DNA of 64,000 nt from contig NZ_JAUSZI010000002.1 in assembly GCF_030817415.1 (NCBI RefSeq), positions 248,001 through 312,000 of the forward strand. The letters are read 5' to 3'. Below are positions 9,186 through 17,523 of this stretch, piece after piece. The notes below the pieces were generated by a model, which did not search any database, was not told the DNA's origin, and worked only from the letters and a program-made list of their open reading frames with translations. This stretch comes from Streptomyces umbrinus. GTDB lineage: Bacteria > Actinomycetota > Actinomycetes > Streptomycetales > Streptomycetaceae. Positions within the stretch are counted from its first letter, which is position 1. Each line of letters begins with the position of its first letter. Made by a program: the position numbers and the translations under genes.

Positions 9186-10091
9186 ATGCGCAAGGCCGTG
9201 ATCAGTCTGCTCCTTGTGTCGGCCGTCATCGCCGGCTGTGGCAGTGCCCAGCACACTCCGCAGAGCACGGCGCCTCCGTCGGCCGCGACTGCCCGGCAGC
9301 TGACCGATGCCGAGCAGTTGCGGATCTCGGACGCACAGCAGAAGTTGATCGGCACGTGCATGAGGCGGCAGGGTTTCGAGTTCTGGGAGGCCGAGCAGCT
9401 CAGCCTGGAGGAAAGCCGCACGCTCGGCTATGTGTTGGACGATGTCGGCTGGGCCCGCAAGCACGGATACGGCAGCCGCATCGAGGCCAAGGAAGCGGCC
9501 GCCCGCGCCTCCAACCCCAACCTCGCCTACCGCAAGCGCCTGTCCGAGCAGCGTCGCCACGTCTACGACGAGGCTCTGGACGAGGGGATCGACGCGCCAG
9601 TGATCGCCGTCGAGATCCCCGGCGGCAGCACCTTGCGCAAGCGGATGGGCGGCTGCGTGGCCGAGTCCGAGAAAAGGCTCTACGGCGATCCCAGGGCTTG
9701 GTTCCGTGCGGAGAAGGCTGTCGGACACCTGCGGTCGCTCTACGTTCCCCGGGTGCTGGCCGACCAGCGGTTCTCAGCGGCGCAGAACGCCTGGTCGCGG
9801 TGTATGAAACGGGCCGGATACGTCTACAGGGACCCGGGGGCGTCCCGCCAAGCAGCGGTGGCGCAGGCTTCCCGGACGGCTGAGCCCAAGGCTTTCAAGG
9901 CCGAGCGGAAGCTCGCCGTGGCCGACGCCACCTGTGCGCGGGACACCGACCTCCGCCCCATCGGTGAGGAGCGCGAGAGCCACTACGTCGCCCAGTTGCG
10001 CGACCGCTACGGCGAAGCCCTCGACACGCACAGCCGGTTGCAGCACCAGGCGCTCGACCGCGCCAAGAAGATCGTCGGCCCACGGGCCTGA
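9186..10091 (+). CDS. secreted lipoprotein of unknown function
   Basis: A 301-residue protein starting at the ATG at 9186, which follows GAGAGGA. The N-terminus MRKAVISLLLVSAVIAGC is a classical lipoprotein signal with the lipobox VIAGC, so it should be lipid-anchored on the outer face of the membrane. The mature part is charged and helical with Arg/Glu-rich segments and several Cys residues. Repeated patterns of the type CMRRQGFEFW and CMKRAGYVY (near residues 59 and 206) suggest an internally duplicated alpha-helical fold. I do not recognise a named family. It is followed 74 bp later by another secreted protein in the same direction. Confidence 0.75.
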   Translation: MRKAVISLLLVSAVIAGCGSAQHTPQSTAPPSAATARQLTDAEQLRISDAQQKLIGTCMRRQGFEFWEAEQLSLEESRTLGYVLDDVGWARKHGYGSRIEAKEAAARASNPNLAYRKRLSEQRRHVYDEALDEGIDAPVIAVEIPGGSTLRKRMGGCVAESEKRLYGDPRAWFRAEKAVGHLRSLYVPRVLADQRFSAAQNAWSRCMKRAGYVYRDPGASRQAAVAQASRTAEPKAFKAERKLAVADATCARDTDLRPIGEERESHYVAQLRDRYGEALDTHSRLQHQALDRAKKIVGPRA

Positions 10092-10165
10092 CTGCCCATC
10101 ACTTCCACGGCTCAACCGTGGAACCGTATGCCTCATCCCAGAGGCGGACACCAAGGAGTACGCCC

Positions 10166-10648
10166 ATGCGCAGACCAGGTACAGCCGCCATCGTCATCGC
10201 CCTGACCTCCCTCGGACTTGTGGCACCGACCACCTCTGCCACGGCGGCAACACAGGAATACCGCTGTCAGCAGGAGTGGCCGGGCCGTGACGGCAACGTC
10301 AGGGCTTGGACGGACTACGGCTGTGACGGGAACCTCCTCGGTGTGACACCGGGAGACGATCGCTTCTGGGGCGATGACAGTGGCCCGTTCCAGACGATCG
10401 CCTACAAAGAGGCGTCGTCTGTGATGAACAGCGGGTTCATCGGGGGCAAGGACGTCGTCGCGTTCTACTACGACAAGGACTACCAGTATCAGAACGGCTA
10501 CGTCTGCCTCGCTCCTGGAGAGCTGTGGGCAGACAACCTCACGGACAACTACTTCTACAACAGGCCGGGGCAGGTCGTGAACGACCGCATCGGGTCCCAC
10601 CGCTGGGTCACCGCCTCCGGATGCGCGGCGGGCAGCTGGCTCACCTGA
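10166..10648 (+). CDS. small secreted protein, possibly I36/beta-gamma-crystallin-like
   Basis: A 160-residue protein; ATG at 10166 follows CCAAGGAG. A Sec signal peptide (MRRPGTAAIVIALTSLGLVA, cleavage near ATA-ATQ) leads into a mature domain of about 130 residues with four Cys (YRC, DYGC, YVC, SGC) and many aromatic residues. The pattern of DxxFxG..SS..N, aromatic strands and paired Cys resembles small extracellular proteins of the peptidase-inhibitor I36 / crystallin-like type in Streptomyces. That link is weak and inferred from composition. It may be co-transcribed with the lipoprotein upstream. Confidence 0.65.
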   Translation: MRRPGTAAIVIALTSLGLVAPTTSATAATQEYRCQQEWPGRDGNVRAWTDYGCDGNLLGVTPGDDRFWGDDSGPFQTIAYKEASSVMNSGFIGGKDVVAFYYDKDYQYQNGYVCLAPGELWADNLTDNYFYNRPGQVVNDRIGSHRWVTASGCAAGSWLT

Positions 10649-10740
10649 CCGGAACGGGCACCGGATCCCGGCAAACACTGGAGGAGGGAATGCGCAAAAC
10701 CTTCCTGGTCGGGTAGCCGCGCGGGGATCGGCGTATGAGA

Positions 10741-10797
10741 GCAGGGCCTCTTGGCGCGTCGGGGATGCGAACCAGACCGATCACCAGGAGGCCCTGC
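10741..10797. repeat. inverted repeat GCAGGGCCTC..GAGGCCCTGC
   Basis: Two 14-bp arms (10741-10754 and 10784-10797) with one mismatch enclose 29 bp. It lies in the 227-bp space between the secreted protein and the convergent oxidase gene. It could act as a terminator or be an IS scrap; nothing else in 10649-10875 looks coding. A second small inverted repeat, CCATGCA-N5-TGCATGG, sits at 10857-10875. Confidence 0.4.
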
Positions 10798-10875
10798 TGC
10801 CGCATTCTTTCCGGCCGGGCGGTGGGGCTTCTCCGGTCGAGGCTGGATGGCTCGTTCCATGCACCGTATGCATGG

Positions 10876-11418
10876 TCATGACTTCGATGTTCCTTGCTCG
10901 TCGGACGGCACGCTGTCGCCACTCTGCTGCTGACGTTCCGCACGCTGCTGTACGAGTTCCTCGACGGCGCTGGGCAGGGTCGTCTCGAAGTCGATCAGCT
11001 TCGCCCAGGTCGGCGTCATCACGATGCGGACCATGCCGTCGTAGAGCGAGCGGATCTCGGCCTCCCACTCGACCCGTTGCTCCGCCGTCATCCCGTAGGA
11101 GCCGTTCATCTCCAGGTACTCCTCGGGAATACCGTCGACCTCGTCGAGTTCCACCGTGCCGCGGACGAGCAGGATCTTGGGCGGGTGCACCTCGGTGTCG
11201 ATCGTGATGGCGACGGCCGGGTTCCGACGGAGCGAAGCCAGCTTCGGGGCGTTCTTCGACGTGCACATCACGGCCTCCTTGCCGTTCCAGGCGAAGGCGA
11301 TCGGGATGTTCCGCGGTGTCCCGTCCTTGGCCACGTAGGCCAGGCGGCAGAGGTCACGAGCCAGCAGCTCCTGGCTCAGCGGGCGACTGAGGATCTCGGC
11401 GATCTGGTCGTTCGTCAT
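10876..11418 (-). CDS. pyridoxamine 5'-phosphate oxidase-fold flavoprotein
   Basis: A 180-residue protein with a split beta-barrel. It reads LCRLAYVAKDGTPRNIPIAF, then WNGKEAVMCTSKNAPKLASL and PAVAITIDTE, the usual order of FMN- or F420-binding strands in general stress/PPOX-type proteins, with a C-terminal helical extension. ATG at 11418 is preceded by GGGAGG; earlier in-frame starts would add a poorly supported extension. The substrate is unknown; such proteins often reduce or bind flavin, haem or F420-dependent substrates. It is convergent with the secreted-protein gene on its left. Confidence 0.8.
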   Translation of the reverse strand: MTNDQIAEILSRPLSQELLARDLCRLAYVAKDGTPRNIPIAFAWNGKEAVMCTSKNAPKLASLRRNPAVAITIDTEVHPPKILLVRGTVELDEVDGIPEEYLEMNGSYGMTAEQRVEWEAEIRSLYDGMVRIVMTPTWAKLIDFETTLPSAVEELVQQRAERQQQSGDSVPSDEQGTSKS

Positions 11419-11509
11419 GACGGGCCTCCCAAGGCTGAGCGACCACGGTGGCCGCTTCTGCCCCTGGGACGGAGTCACCACGCCGTTCTCGACATCCTTG
11501 CCGAACTTT

Positions 11510-11551
11510 CCCCCGCGCCTCACCGGACACGTGTCCGGTGAGGCGCGGGGG
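11510..11551. terminator. perfect 42-bp palindrome, probable bidirectional terminator
   Basis: Each 21-base arm runs CCCCCGCGCCTCACCGG.. to the centre ACAC|GTGT, giving a hairpin of up to 19 bp with an ACGT loop. No intact gene ends here: the oxidase gene reads away to the left and the metallophosphoesterase away to the right. A minus-strand frame ends in TGA at 11561, so the hairpin may have terminated a gene now lost. An operator role is possible but less likely given the length. Confidence 0.5.
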
Positions 11552-11907
11552 GCAGCATGGTCAGGTGGCGGGGAGGCTGAGCTCCCGCGGTGCGGGGTTT
11601 GCGAGTGTGGGATTGTCGGAGCGCAGGCTCATGTGCACCGGGACAAGGCCCCTGCCGAGGTTGTCAGAGAGGCCCGGATGACCGCTCACCGCCGGCTGCG
11701 CACATCGCCGGTGACACAACGGCGGCCCGGGCTCGCGGAAGCAAGCGCCGTCACGGCACCCGCCAATGACGCGATCAGAGCCGAGGTGACGCCATCCCGC
11801 AGGAAACCCTTCGCCCCGCAGGGGCGCTCCCATGAAGGCCCCTCCGACCAGCCCCGGGGCGACCGGATACAGTGCGCGAGACGGCAGCCCGGGCAGAGAG
11901 GGGAAGT
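11552..11907. other. intergenic stretch, possible minus-strand gene remnant
   Basis: No intact gene. On the minus strand a frame from about 11833 to 11561 ends LVPVHMSLRSDNPTLANPAP..; it could be the tail of a lost gene served by the terminator at 11510, but I cannot name it. The promoter and ribosome site (GAGAGGGGAAGT) of the next gene lie at its right end. Confidence 0.3.
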
Positions 11908-13128
11908 GTGACCGACACCAGCAACACCCAACCCGCCGACAGCGAAGTGCAAGCTCCGCAGCAGAGCCGACTGCACCGCCTGATGCGCTACATCCCCCTG
12001 ATCGCCCCCGTCCTGCTGTGGGCCGTGCCCTGCTGGGTGCTCCTGTACACCGGCCAGCACTGGCCGCTTCTCGTCACGCTGGTCGGCACCGTCCTGTTCG
12101 TCCTCGGCCTCGTTGGTATGCCGCTCGCGATGGGGCGCGGCCACGGCCGACGCCAGCAGGACCGGGCGGCGATAGTCGGTGACACCCTGCTGGGAACCAG
12201 CTGGGTTCTGTTCACCTGGTCCGTTCTGCTCGGCGTCTTCTTGCGGCTCGCCCTGACCGTGGCCGGCGTCGGCGAGAGTCAGGACCGGGCCCGAATCGTC
12301 GCTTGGGCCGTCCTCGGCACGACCGCCGTACTGCTCGCCTGGGGGTACGCCGAAGCCCGCCGCGTGCCACGCGTGCGCCGCCTCGACGTGCAACTCCCGC
12401 GGCTGGGTGCCGGGTTGGACGGCACCCGCGTCGTCCTCATCACCGACACCCACTACGGCCCCCTCGACCGCGCCCGCTGGTCGGAGCGGGTGTGCGAGAC
12501 GGTGAACACCCTGGAAGCCGACCTGGTCTGCCACACCGGCGACATCGCGGACGGCACGGCCCAACGCCGCCGCGCCCAGGCCGTCCCACTCGGTACCGTG
12601 CGAGCCAGCCGGGCCCGTGTGTACGTCACCGGCAACCACGAGTACTACAGCGAGGCCCAGGGCTGGGTCGACCTGATGGGCGAGTTGGGCTGGGAGCCGC
12701 TGCGCAACCGCCATCTGCTGCTCGAACGCGGAGGCGACACCCTCGTGGTCGCCGGCGTGGACGACGTCACCGCCGAATCCTCCGGCCTGGCCGGCCACCG
12801 CGCCCACCTCGCCGGAGCTTTGAACGGCGCCGACCCCGACCTACCCGTCCTGCTCCTGGCACACCAGCCCAAGTTCGTCGACCGGGCGGCAGCCGCCGGT
12901 ATCGACCTCCAGCTCTCCGGCCACACCCACGGCGGCCAGATCTGGCCCTTCCACCACCTGGTCCGCATCGACCAGCCCGCGCTCGCCGGTCTGAGCCACC
13001 ACGGCGCCCGCACCCTCCTCTACACCAGCCGTGGCACCGGCTTCTGGGGCCCGCCGTTCCGCGTCTTCGCCCCCAGCGAGATCACCCTGCTCGTGCTCCG
13101 CTCCCCGCACCTGCCCACCTCGCCGTAG
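11908..13128 (+). CDS. membrane-anchored calcineurin-like metallophosphoesterase
   Basis: A 406-residue protein. About four hydrophobic segments fill residues 20-150, followed by a cytosolic or extracellular phosphoesterase domain with all the metal motifs: ITDTHYG (D-x-H), CHTGDIADG (G-D), YVTGNHEYY (G-N-H-E), an isolated His in LLLAHQPKF, and SGHTHGGQ (G-H-x-H). This is the YkuE/YaeI-type arrangement, where a membrane anchor carries a binuclear metal phosphoesterase, in some relatives active on lipid-linked pyrophosphates or UDP-diacylglucosamine. GTG at 11908 follows GAGAGGGGAAG. It stands alone. Confidence 0.9.
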   Translation: MTDTSNTQPADSEVQAPQQSRLHRLMRYIPLIAPVLLWAVPCWVLLYTGQHWPLLVTLVGTVLFVLGLVGMPLAMGRGHGRRQQDRAAIVGDTLLGTSWVLFTWSVLLGVFLRLALTVAGVGESQDRARIVAWAVLGTTAVLLAWGYAEARRVPRVRRLDVQLPRLGAGLDGTRVVLITDTHYGPLDRARWSERVCETVNTLEADLVCHTGDIADGTAQRRRAQAVPLGTVRASRARVYVTGNHEYYSEAQGWVDLMGELGWEPLRNRHLLLERGGDTLVVAGVDDVTAESSGLAGHRAHLAGALNGADPDLPVLLLAHQPKFVDRAAAAGIDLQLSGHTHGGQIWPFHHLVRIDQPALAGLSHHGARTLLYTSRGTGFWGPPFRVFAPSEITLLVLRSPHLPTSP

Positions 13129-13152
13129 CACTGGACGGGCCAACACATCCGC

Positions 13153-13476
13153 TTGCGGCAGTCCACGAGCCCGCTGCCGGCCGAGTGGCCCGCCACCGAG
13201 CCGGAGCCGCTGCAGTTCTCACTCTCCAACCTGCCCGAGGACACCCCGCTCACCATCCTGGTGCGGCTGGCCGACCTCCGCCGGCGGATCGTGCACGACT
13301 ACCGCGAGATGAAACAAGCCCTGGGCCTGGCCCACTTCGAGGGCCCTACATGGAACGGCTGGCACCACCGCGTCACCCCCGCCTCAGCCGACCACGCCTT
13401 CTGCACACTCCAGCAACTGGCCCAGACCTCAAAGAAACGGCGCCACGGCCTGGCCCTCTACCAGGTCATCGACTCG
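13153..13476 (+). pseudogene. IS4/IS701-like transposase C-terminal remnant
   Basis: The frame shows the typical tail of these transposases: a PAEWPATEPEP stretch, LADLRRRIVHDYREMKQALG with the Y-R-E-x-x-x-A/G signature, then FEGPTWNGWHHRVTPASADH. The catalytic N-terminal two thirds are missing and no inverted repeats are seen. It begins just after the phosphoesterase stop and passes directly into a LysR remnant. Confidence 0.7.
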
Positions 13477-13771
13477 GTCGGCCCGACTTCGGAATCGAGC
13501 CCCTGCTCGACACCATCGCCAACTCCACGACACTGGGCACCTTCTTCAGCGAACAGACCCCACTGGTCTGGCCCGCCGGCCACGACCTGCGTCGCATCCC
13601 CATCAAAGACCCGATCCCGCTCTACCCCGCTCCTTGATCTGGCACACCGACAACCCTCACCCCTCCCTGGCCGCCCTGCGCCGCCATCTCACATCCGCCT
13701 ACCCCAGCCGCCCCGACAGCGGCATCTGGGTACCGGGATGGAGCCACCCCCTGCAGCCTGAGCGTGTCTGA
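13477..13771 (+). pseudogene. LysR-family regulator C-terminal remnant, frameshifted
   Basis: Reads GRPDFGIEPLLDTIANSTTL.. LRRIPIKDPIPLYP in one frame and, after a one-base shift near 13635, LIWHTDNPHPSLAALRRHL to a TGA at 13769. The RRIP..DP.P.YP and W..DNPHP.L..L patterns are typical of the end of LysR effector-binding domains. The DNA-binding part is missing. Confidence 0.65.
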
Positions 13772-13894
13772 CCACCACCCGCAGGCCGCAGACCTCAGAC
13801 CGCAGGGACAAGGAGACTGCCGAACCGGCGTGTACGACAGGGGGCCGACCTCCGTCGTAGGCTGACTCTCGCTCGTGAGGGACAGGAGGCTGAG

Positions 13895-14581
13895 GTGGCC
13901 GAGACGGCTGTGACCGAGACGACGGCGGCCGAGGTGATGGCCGAGCTGGCCGCGCTCGAGGACCCAAAAGCACGCGCGGTGAACGAGAAGCACGGTGACG
14001 ATCACGGTGTGAACCTCAGCAAGCTGCGCGCGCTCGCGAAGCGGCTGAAGACGCAGCAGGAACTCGCCCGGCGCCTCTGGGACACGGGTGATACCGCGGC
14101 GAGACTGCTGGCGCTCCTGATCTGCCGCCCGAAGGCGTTCGAGCGTGACGAGTTGGATGTCATGTTGCGCGAGGCGCGCACCCCCAAGGTGCACGACTGG
14201 CTCGTGAACTACGTGGTCAAGAAGAACCCGCACTCCGAAGAGCTCCGCCTGGCCTGGTTCGCCGATCCGGATCCAGTGGTCGCGAGTGCGGGTTGGGCAC
14301 TGACCACCGAACGCGTGGCGAAGAAGCCCGAGGTACTCGACCTCGTAGGGCTGCTCGATGTCGTCGAGGCAGAGATGAAGGACGCCCCGGATCGCCTGCA
14401 GTGGGCGATGAACCACTGCCTGGCCCAGATCGGGATCGAACACACCGAGCACCGCACCCGTGCGATCGACATCGGTGAGCGCCTGGAGGTGCTCAAGGAC
14501 TACCCGACCTCCCCGGGCTGCACCTCTCCGTTCGCGCCCATCTGGATCACCGAGATGGTGCGCCGGCAGCACGACAAGTAG
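13895..14581 (+). CDS. AlkD-like DNA alkylation repair protein
   Basis: A 228-residue all-helical protein starting at GTG 13895 behind GACAGGAGG. The order of helices and the phrases VNLSKLRALAKRLKTQQELA, WDTGDTAARLLALLICRPK, VHDWLVNYVVKKNPHSEELR and WAMNHCLAQIGIE match the HEAT-like repeat fold of AlkC/AlkD glycosylase relatives, which excise positively charged alkylated bases. Many such actinobacterial proteins are annotated only as DNA alkylation repair and their activity is unproven. It has no obvious operon partner. Confidence 0.75.
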   Translation: MAETAVTETTAAEVMAELAALEDPKARAVNEKHGDDHGVNLSKLRALAKRLKTQQELARRLWDTGDTAARLLALLICRPKAFERDELDVMLREARTPKVHDWLVNYVVKKNPHSEELRLAWFADPDPVVASAGWALTTERVAKKPEVLDLVGLLDVVEAEMKDAPDRLQWAMNHCLAQIGIEHTEHRTRAIDIGERLEVLKDYPTSPGCTSPFAPIWITEMVRRQHDK

Positions 14582-14776
14582 GAAGGGTCGCGCTCACGCT
14601 CCTGCCGCAGCTCCCTCCGAACGAGCTGTCCCGCCTGGAGGGGTGAGGCGGGACCTGTCCGCTGTCGGCGGCCTCGACGTGTTCGCGTACGCCGCCGCCT
14701 CCGGCCGCGAGTGCCGCGAGCCGGGCCGCCCGTGTGACAGACGATGCGCCCTGCCGGGGCCACGGAGAACCGCGCG

Positions 14777-15505
14777 TCACGAACGCATCCGCTCCAGGCC
14801 GGAGATCATGCAGTCCAGCCCTTCCCGGAAGCGGCTCTGGGTACTGGTTGTGGCACTGCGGTTGATGTAGTCGGCCAGCGACTTCGGATGGTCCTGCACC
14901 GCCGCGTCGAGGTACGGGCCCAACCGGGCCGCCCACTCCTCCTCGTTCTCGGCCCGCCGGTTGGACATCGTCTGCCAGGAGGCCTCGGACAGGGCCGCAC
15001 CCACGATGTAGTAGTAGATGGCCGCCAGTGCGGAGTCGAGCTGCTGGGGGGTGAAGTCCGCGCGCTCCAGGATCTCGATGATGGCACTCGTGTGCGCCAA
15101 CGCCCGTGGACCCACTGGGGGTTGCCCGCCCATCAGCTCGATCACCCATGAGTGGCGCAGCAGCACTTCGAACAGGCCGATCGCGCCGCTCTTGATGTCG
15201 TCCTGCCAGGCCACCGCGTCGGCCCGGCTCGGCGGATCGGGGAACACCGCGTCGACGGCGAGCTCAAGGAGGTCGTCCTTGTTGGGCACGTGCCAGTACA
15301 GCGACATGGGTGCGGAGTTCAACGACGTCGCCAGCTGACGCATCCGCAGGTTCCGTACGCCTCCTTCGTCCAGGAGCCGCACCGCGGCCTGCACGATCTG
15401 TTCACGGCTCAGGGATGGCTTCGACGGGCTCTTCTTCGTCTCGCGAAGCCAGAAGGAACCCTGACGCCCCTTCGGTGTGGTCTCTCGCCCAGAAGTCTCA
15501 GTCAC
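14777..15505 (-). CDS. TetR family transcriptional regulator
   Basis: A 242-residue repressor. Residues 30-75 form the helix-turn-helix: [20 protein letters not shown] then [20 protein letters not shown], the last part matching the recognition helix with the Y-W/H-V/F signature. The C-terminal ligand domain is of the TetR_C type. GTG at 15505 is chosen because longer starts would put coding sequence over the operator. It is divergent from a broken MFS exporter gene, with a 35-bp palindrome between them, the usual set-up in which the repressor controls the efflux pump and itself. Confidence 0.88.
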   Translation of the reverse strand: MTETSGRETTPKGRQGSFWLRETKKSPSKPSLSREQIVQAAVRLLDEGGVRNLRMRQLATSLNSAPMSLYWHVPNKDDLLELAVDAVFPDPPSRADAVAWQDDIKSGAIGLFEVLLRHSWVIELMGGQPPVGPRALAHTSAIIEILERADFTPQQLDSALAAIYYYIVGAALSEASWQTMSNRRAENEEEWAARLGPYLDAAVQDHPKSLADYINRSATTSTQSRFREGLDCMISGLERMRS

Positions 15506-15515
15506 GGCTCTATAG

Positions 15516-15550
15516 TACCGCAGGCTCGTACATTGTACGATCCTGCGGTA
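15516..15550. promoter_or_regulatory. 35-bp nested palindrome, TetR operator
   Basis: TACCGCAGG - TCGTACA T TGTACGA - CCTGCGGTA, symmetric about base 15533 with only one mismatched pair (15525/15541). It occupies the space between the TetR start (15505) and the MFS start (15596) and should cover both promoters. Confidence 0.8.
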
Positions 15551-15595
15551 TGACGTACGAGGCGGTTGAACGAAGGACATCAGAGGAGGGCAACC

Positions 15596-15901
15596 ATGGA
15601 ATCGGCGCGCAGCGCGGCCAACAGGTGGACAGTGCTCGGCATCCTGTCCCTGAGCCTCTTGGTCGTCGCGCTGGACCTGACCGTATTGAACGTCGCACTG
15701 CCGACGCTGAGCACTGAGCTGGAGCCGTCCTCGGTTCAGTTGCTGTGGATCGTCGACATCTACTCACTCGCCGTCGCCGGACTGCTCATCGGGCGAGCGC
15801 AGCGGCCAGACCCGTTTCGGAGTCCGGTCCGCAAGCAGTGGCTCGACCCGCGCCCACTGCGCGTCGGTCAACAGCACACCTGGACCACAACGTTCGACTG
15901 A
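15596..15901 (+). pseudogene. MFS exporter gene truncated after about 65 residues
   Basis: ATG at 15596 follows AGAGGAGGG. The first residues read [20 protein letters not shown] then [20 protein letters not shown], which is the first transmembrane helix and motif of 14-helix DHA2-type drug/proton antiporters. Near 15790, after AGLLIG, the protein stops resembling a transporter because an antisense IS5-type transposase fragment begins; the frame then ends by chance at 15901. The remaining dozen helices are gone. Confidence 0.85.
15790..15895 (-). pseudogene. IS5-family transposase N-terminal remnant
   Basis: On the minus strand VLLTDAQWARVEPLLADRTP plus KR matches the start of IS5-type transposases (LTDAQW..EPLLP..). 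Only about 30 codons remain before the junction with the MFS gene near 15790. This is the scar of the event that destroyed the exporter. Confidence 0.7.
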
Positions 15902-16044
15902 TCGAATCGAAACCGCCTGGTGGCAGGCCCTCGGCAATGAAGAACCAGTGAAGACTGCGTGATCCGGGCAGAGACCCGGCCCGGCTCCCCTTGGGACAAT
16001 GCCCCCTCCGCACTCCGCGACTACGACACAAGGTGGTTCTCTCC

Positions 16045-16641
16045 GTGAGACTGACCCGCGCGTCCCTCGCCGTGGCCGCCGGCACCCTCGCTCCGGCCCT
16101 GCTGCTCTCCACTCCGTCCCTGGCCGGCGCCGCGACACCGTCGCCTGCCGCCGTGGCGGCAGCGGACGCGGGCTCTCCCTACGACGAGATGGACGCGGAC
16201 GACCTGCGCATCGCGATCCTCCGCATCCTGGCCGACCCCGACAGCGGCAAGCGCGTGACCCGAGAGGCCAACGAACTCCTCGACGACGGCACCGTGGAAG
16301 AGATGCGTGCCTGGCTCGAGACCGGCTACCGCCTCGCTCAGGCCGAGGACGACCGCGTCGCCATCGCCAGGATCCTGGCCGATCCCGACAGCGGCAAGGC
16401 CGTCGTCCGTGAGGCCAACGGGGCCCTCGACGACGGCAGCCCCGAGGCCGTACGAGAGTTCCTTGAGACCGGCCTGCGTCTCGCTCAGGCCGAGGACGAC
16501 CGTGTAGCCATCGCGCGGATACTGGCCGATCCCGCTATCAGCGACGCACTGCGCGCGGCGGCGAACGCGGCCCTGGACGACAACACCCCGGAAGCGCTGC
16601 GCTACTTCCTTGAGGTAGGCCAGTACGAGGTCGACGGCTAG
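16045..16641 (+). CDS. secreted ALF-repeat protein
   Basis: A 198-residue protein; GTG at 16045 follows AAGGTGG. A Sec signal peptide (MRLTRASLAVAAGTLAPALL, cleavage near AGA-ATP) precedes three tandem helical repeats of about 43 residues. Each contains a DD(R/L)xAIxRILADPxSGKxV core followed by REAN..LDDG..E..R.FLETG, as in the short ALF repeats of Streptomyces secreted proteins. The third repeat is diverged (ADPAISDALRAAANAALD). Function unknown; likely extracellular. Confidence 0.8.
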   Translation: MRLTRASLAVAAGTLAPALLLSTPSLAGAATPSPAAVAAADAGSPYDEMDADDLRIAILRILADPDSGKRVTREANELLDDGTVEEMRAWLETGYRLAQAEDDRVAIARILADPDSGKAVVREANGALDDGSPEAVREFLETGLRLAQAEDDRVAIARILADPAISDALRAAANAALDDNTPEALRYFLEVGQYEVDG

Positions 16642-16810
16642 GGCCTGTCGTTCGGGTCATTCGGGTCAGGCCAGATCAGGGAGCGGGGCCTGGTACTTGT
16701 AGCTGCAAGGCGGAGAAGCGAGTCAGCGCGGAGTGTTGGGGCTGACGACAACGCCGCAGACATGCGTGCCAGGCCCCCCGAGCCGGCATGATCCGAACGA
16801 ACAGGATCCG
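16642..16810. mobile_element. small inverted-repeat element (MITE-like)
   Basis: About 165 bp bounded by CCTGTCGTTCGGGTCAT on the left (from 16644) and the near-complement ATGATCCGAACGAACAGG on the right (ending 16806). The interior has no coding capacity. Short elements starting GGGCCTGTCGTT and ending with the complement are, to my recollection, common between Streptomyces genes and look like non-autonomous IS derivatives. It fills most of the gap between the ALF protein and the methyltransferase. Confidence 0.55.
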
Positions 16811-16857
16811 GCCGTCGTCGGAAGTCATCTCATGCCGCTCTTGGGTAGCCTGCCGGC

Positions 16858-17523
16858 GTGGGAATCGAACTGAACACTGACGGCTGGCTGGAAGATACTC
16901 GGGCGTCCTACGACACCGTCGCCGCCAGCTACGCGGACCAGTTGCGCAACCTGCTGGATGAAACGCCCTACGAGCGCGCGGCCCTGGCACAGTTCGCCGA
17001 CCAGGTGCGCACCAGCGGCGGGGGCCCGGTGGCGGACGTGGGATGCGGGCCGGGGAGGATCACGGCCCACCTGACTGAACTGGGCGTGGACGCGTTCGGG
17101 ATCGACCTGTCGCCCGGGATGATCGAGGTGGCTCGGCGCGATCATCCCGGCCTGCGGTTCGAGCTCGGCTCGATGACCGACCTCGACCTTGCCGATGACT
17201 CGATGGCCGGCCTCGTCGCTTGGTACTCGCTGATCCACGTGCCCGACGACGAGATCGGCTCGGTCTTCGCGCACTTCAAGCGAGTGGTCCGGCCTGGTGG
17301 CCCGCTGCTGCTCGGCTTCCACGTCGGTGACGAGTCGCAGCTGAAGACGCAGGGCTATGGCGGGCACCCGATGAAGCTCTACGTCCACCGTCGACAGCAC
17401 AGCCAGATGACGGCCTGGCTCAACGAAGCCGGCTTCACCGTCGAAGCGCACAAGACTCTCACCTCAGCCGAGAGCACACTCGGGGGAATCGTTCTCGCAC
17501 GCCGCCAGCACGATTCCCAGTAG
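16858..17523 (+). CDS. SAM-dependent class I methyltransferase
   Basis: A 221-residue enzyme with a GTG start at 16858. The Rossmann motifs are clear: VADVGCGPGRITAHL (motif I, near residues 58-72), DAFGIDLSPGMIEVAR (acidic loop binding the ribose), LADDSMAGLVAWYSLIHVP (motif II region) and VRPGGPLLLGFHVGD (motif III). The acceptor cannot be predicted. It is a stand-alone gene with IS material on both sides. Confidence 0.85.
   Translation: MGIELNTDGWLEDTRASYDTVAASYADQLRNLLDETPYERAALAQFADQVRTSGGGPVADVGCGPGRITAHLTELGVDAFGIDLSPGMIEVARRDHPGLRFELGSMTDLDLADDSMAGLVAWYSLIHVPDDEIGSVFAHFKRVVRPGGPLLLGFHVGDESQLKTQGYGGHPMKLYVHRRQHSQMTAWLNEAGFTVEAHKTLTSAESTLGGIVLARRQHDSQ

Noticed and set aside
11510..11551. 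42-bp palindrome as a TetR or GntR operator
   Set aside because: Its length, perfection and tetraloop-like centre fit a hairpin better, and no regulator gene of these families is adjacent.
12303..13637. Long plus-strand frame overlapping the metallophosphoesterase
   Set aside because: It is an alternative frame of a well-supported gene, rich in Arg and Pro. Only its last part (after 13477) is meaningful, as a LysR remnant.
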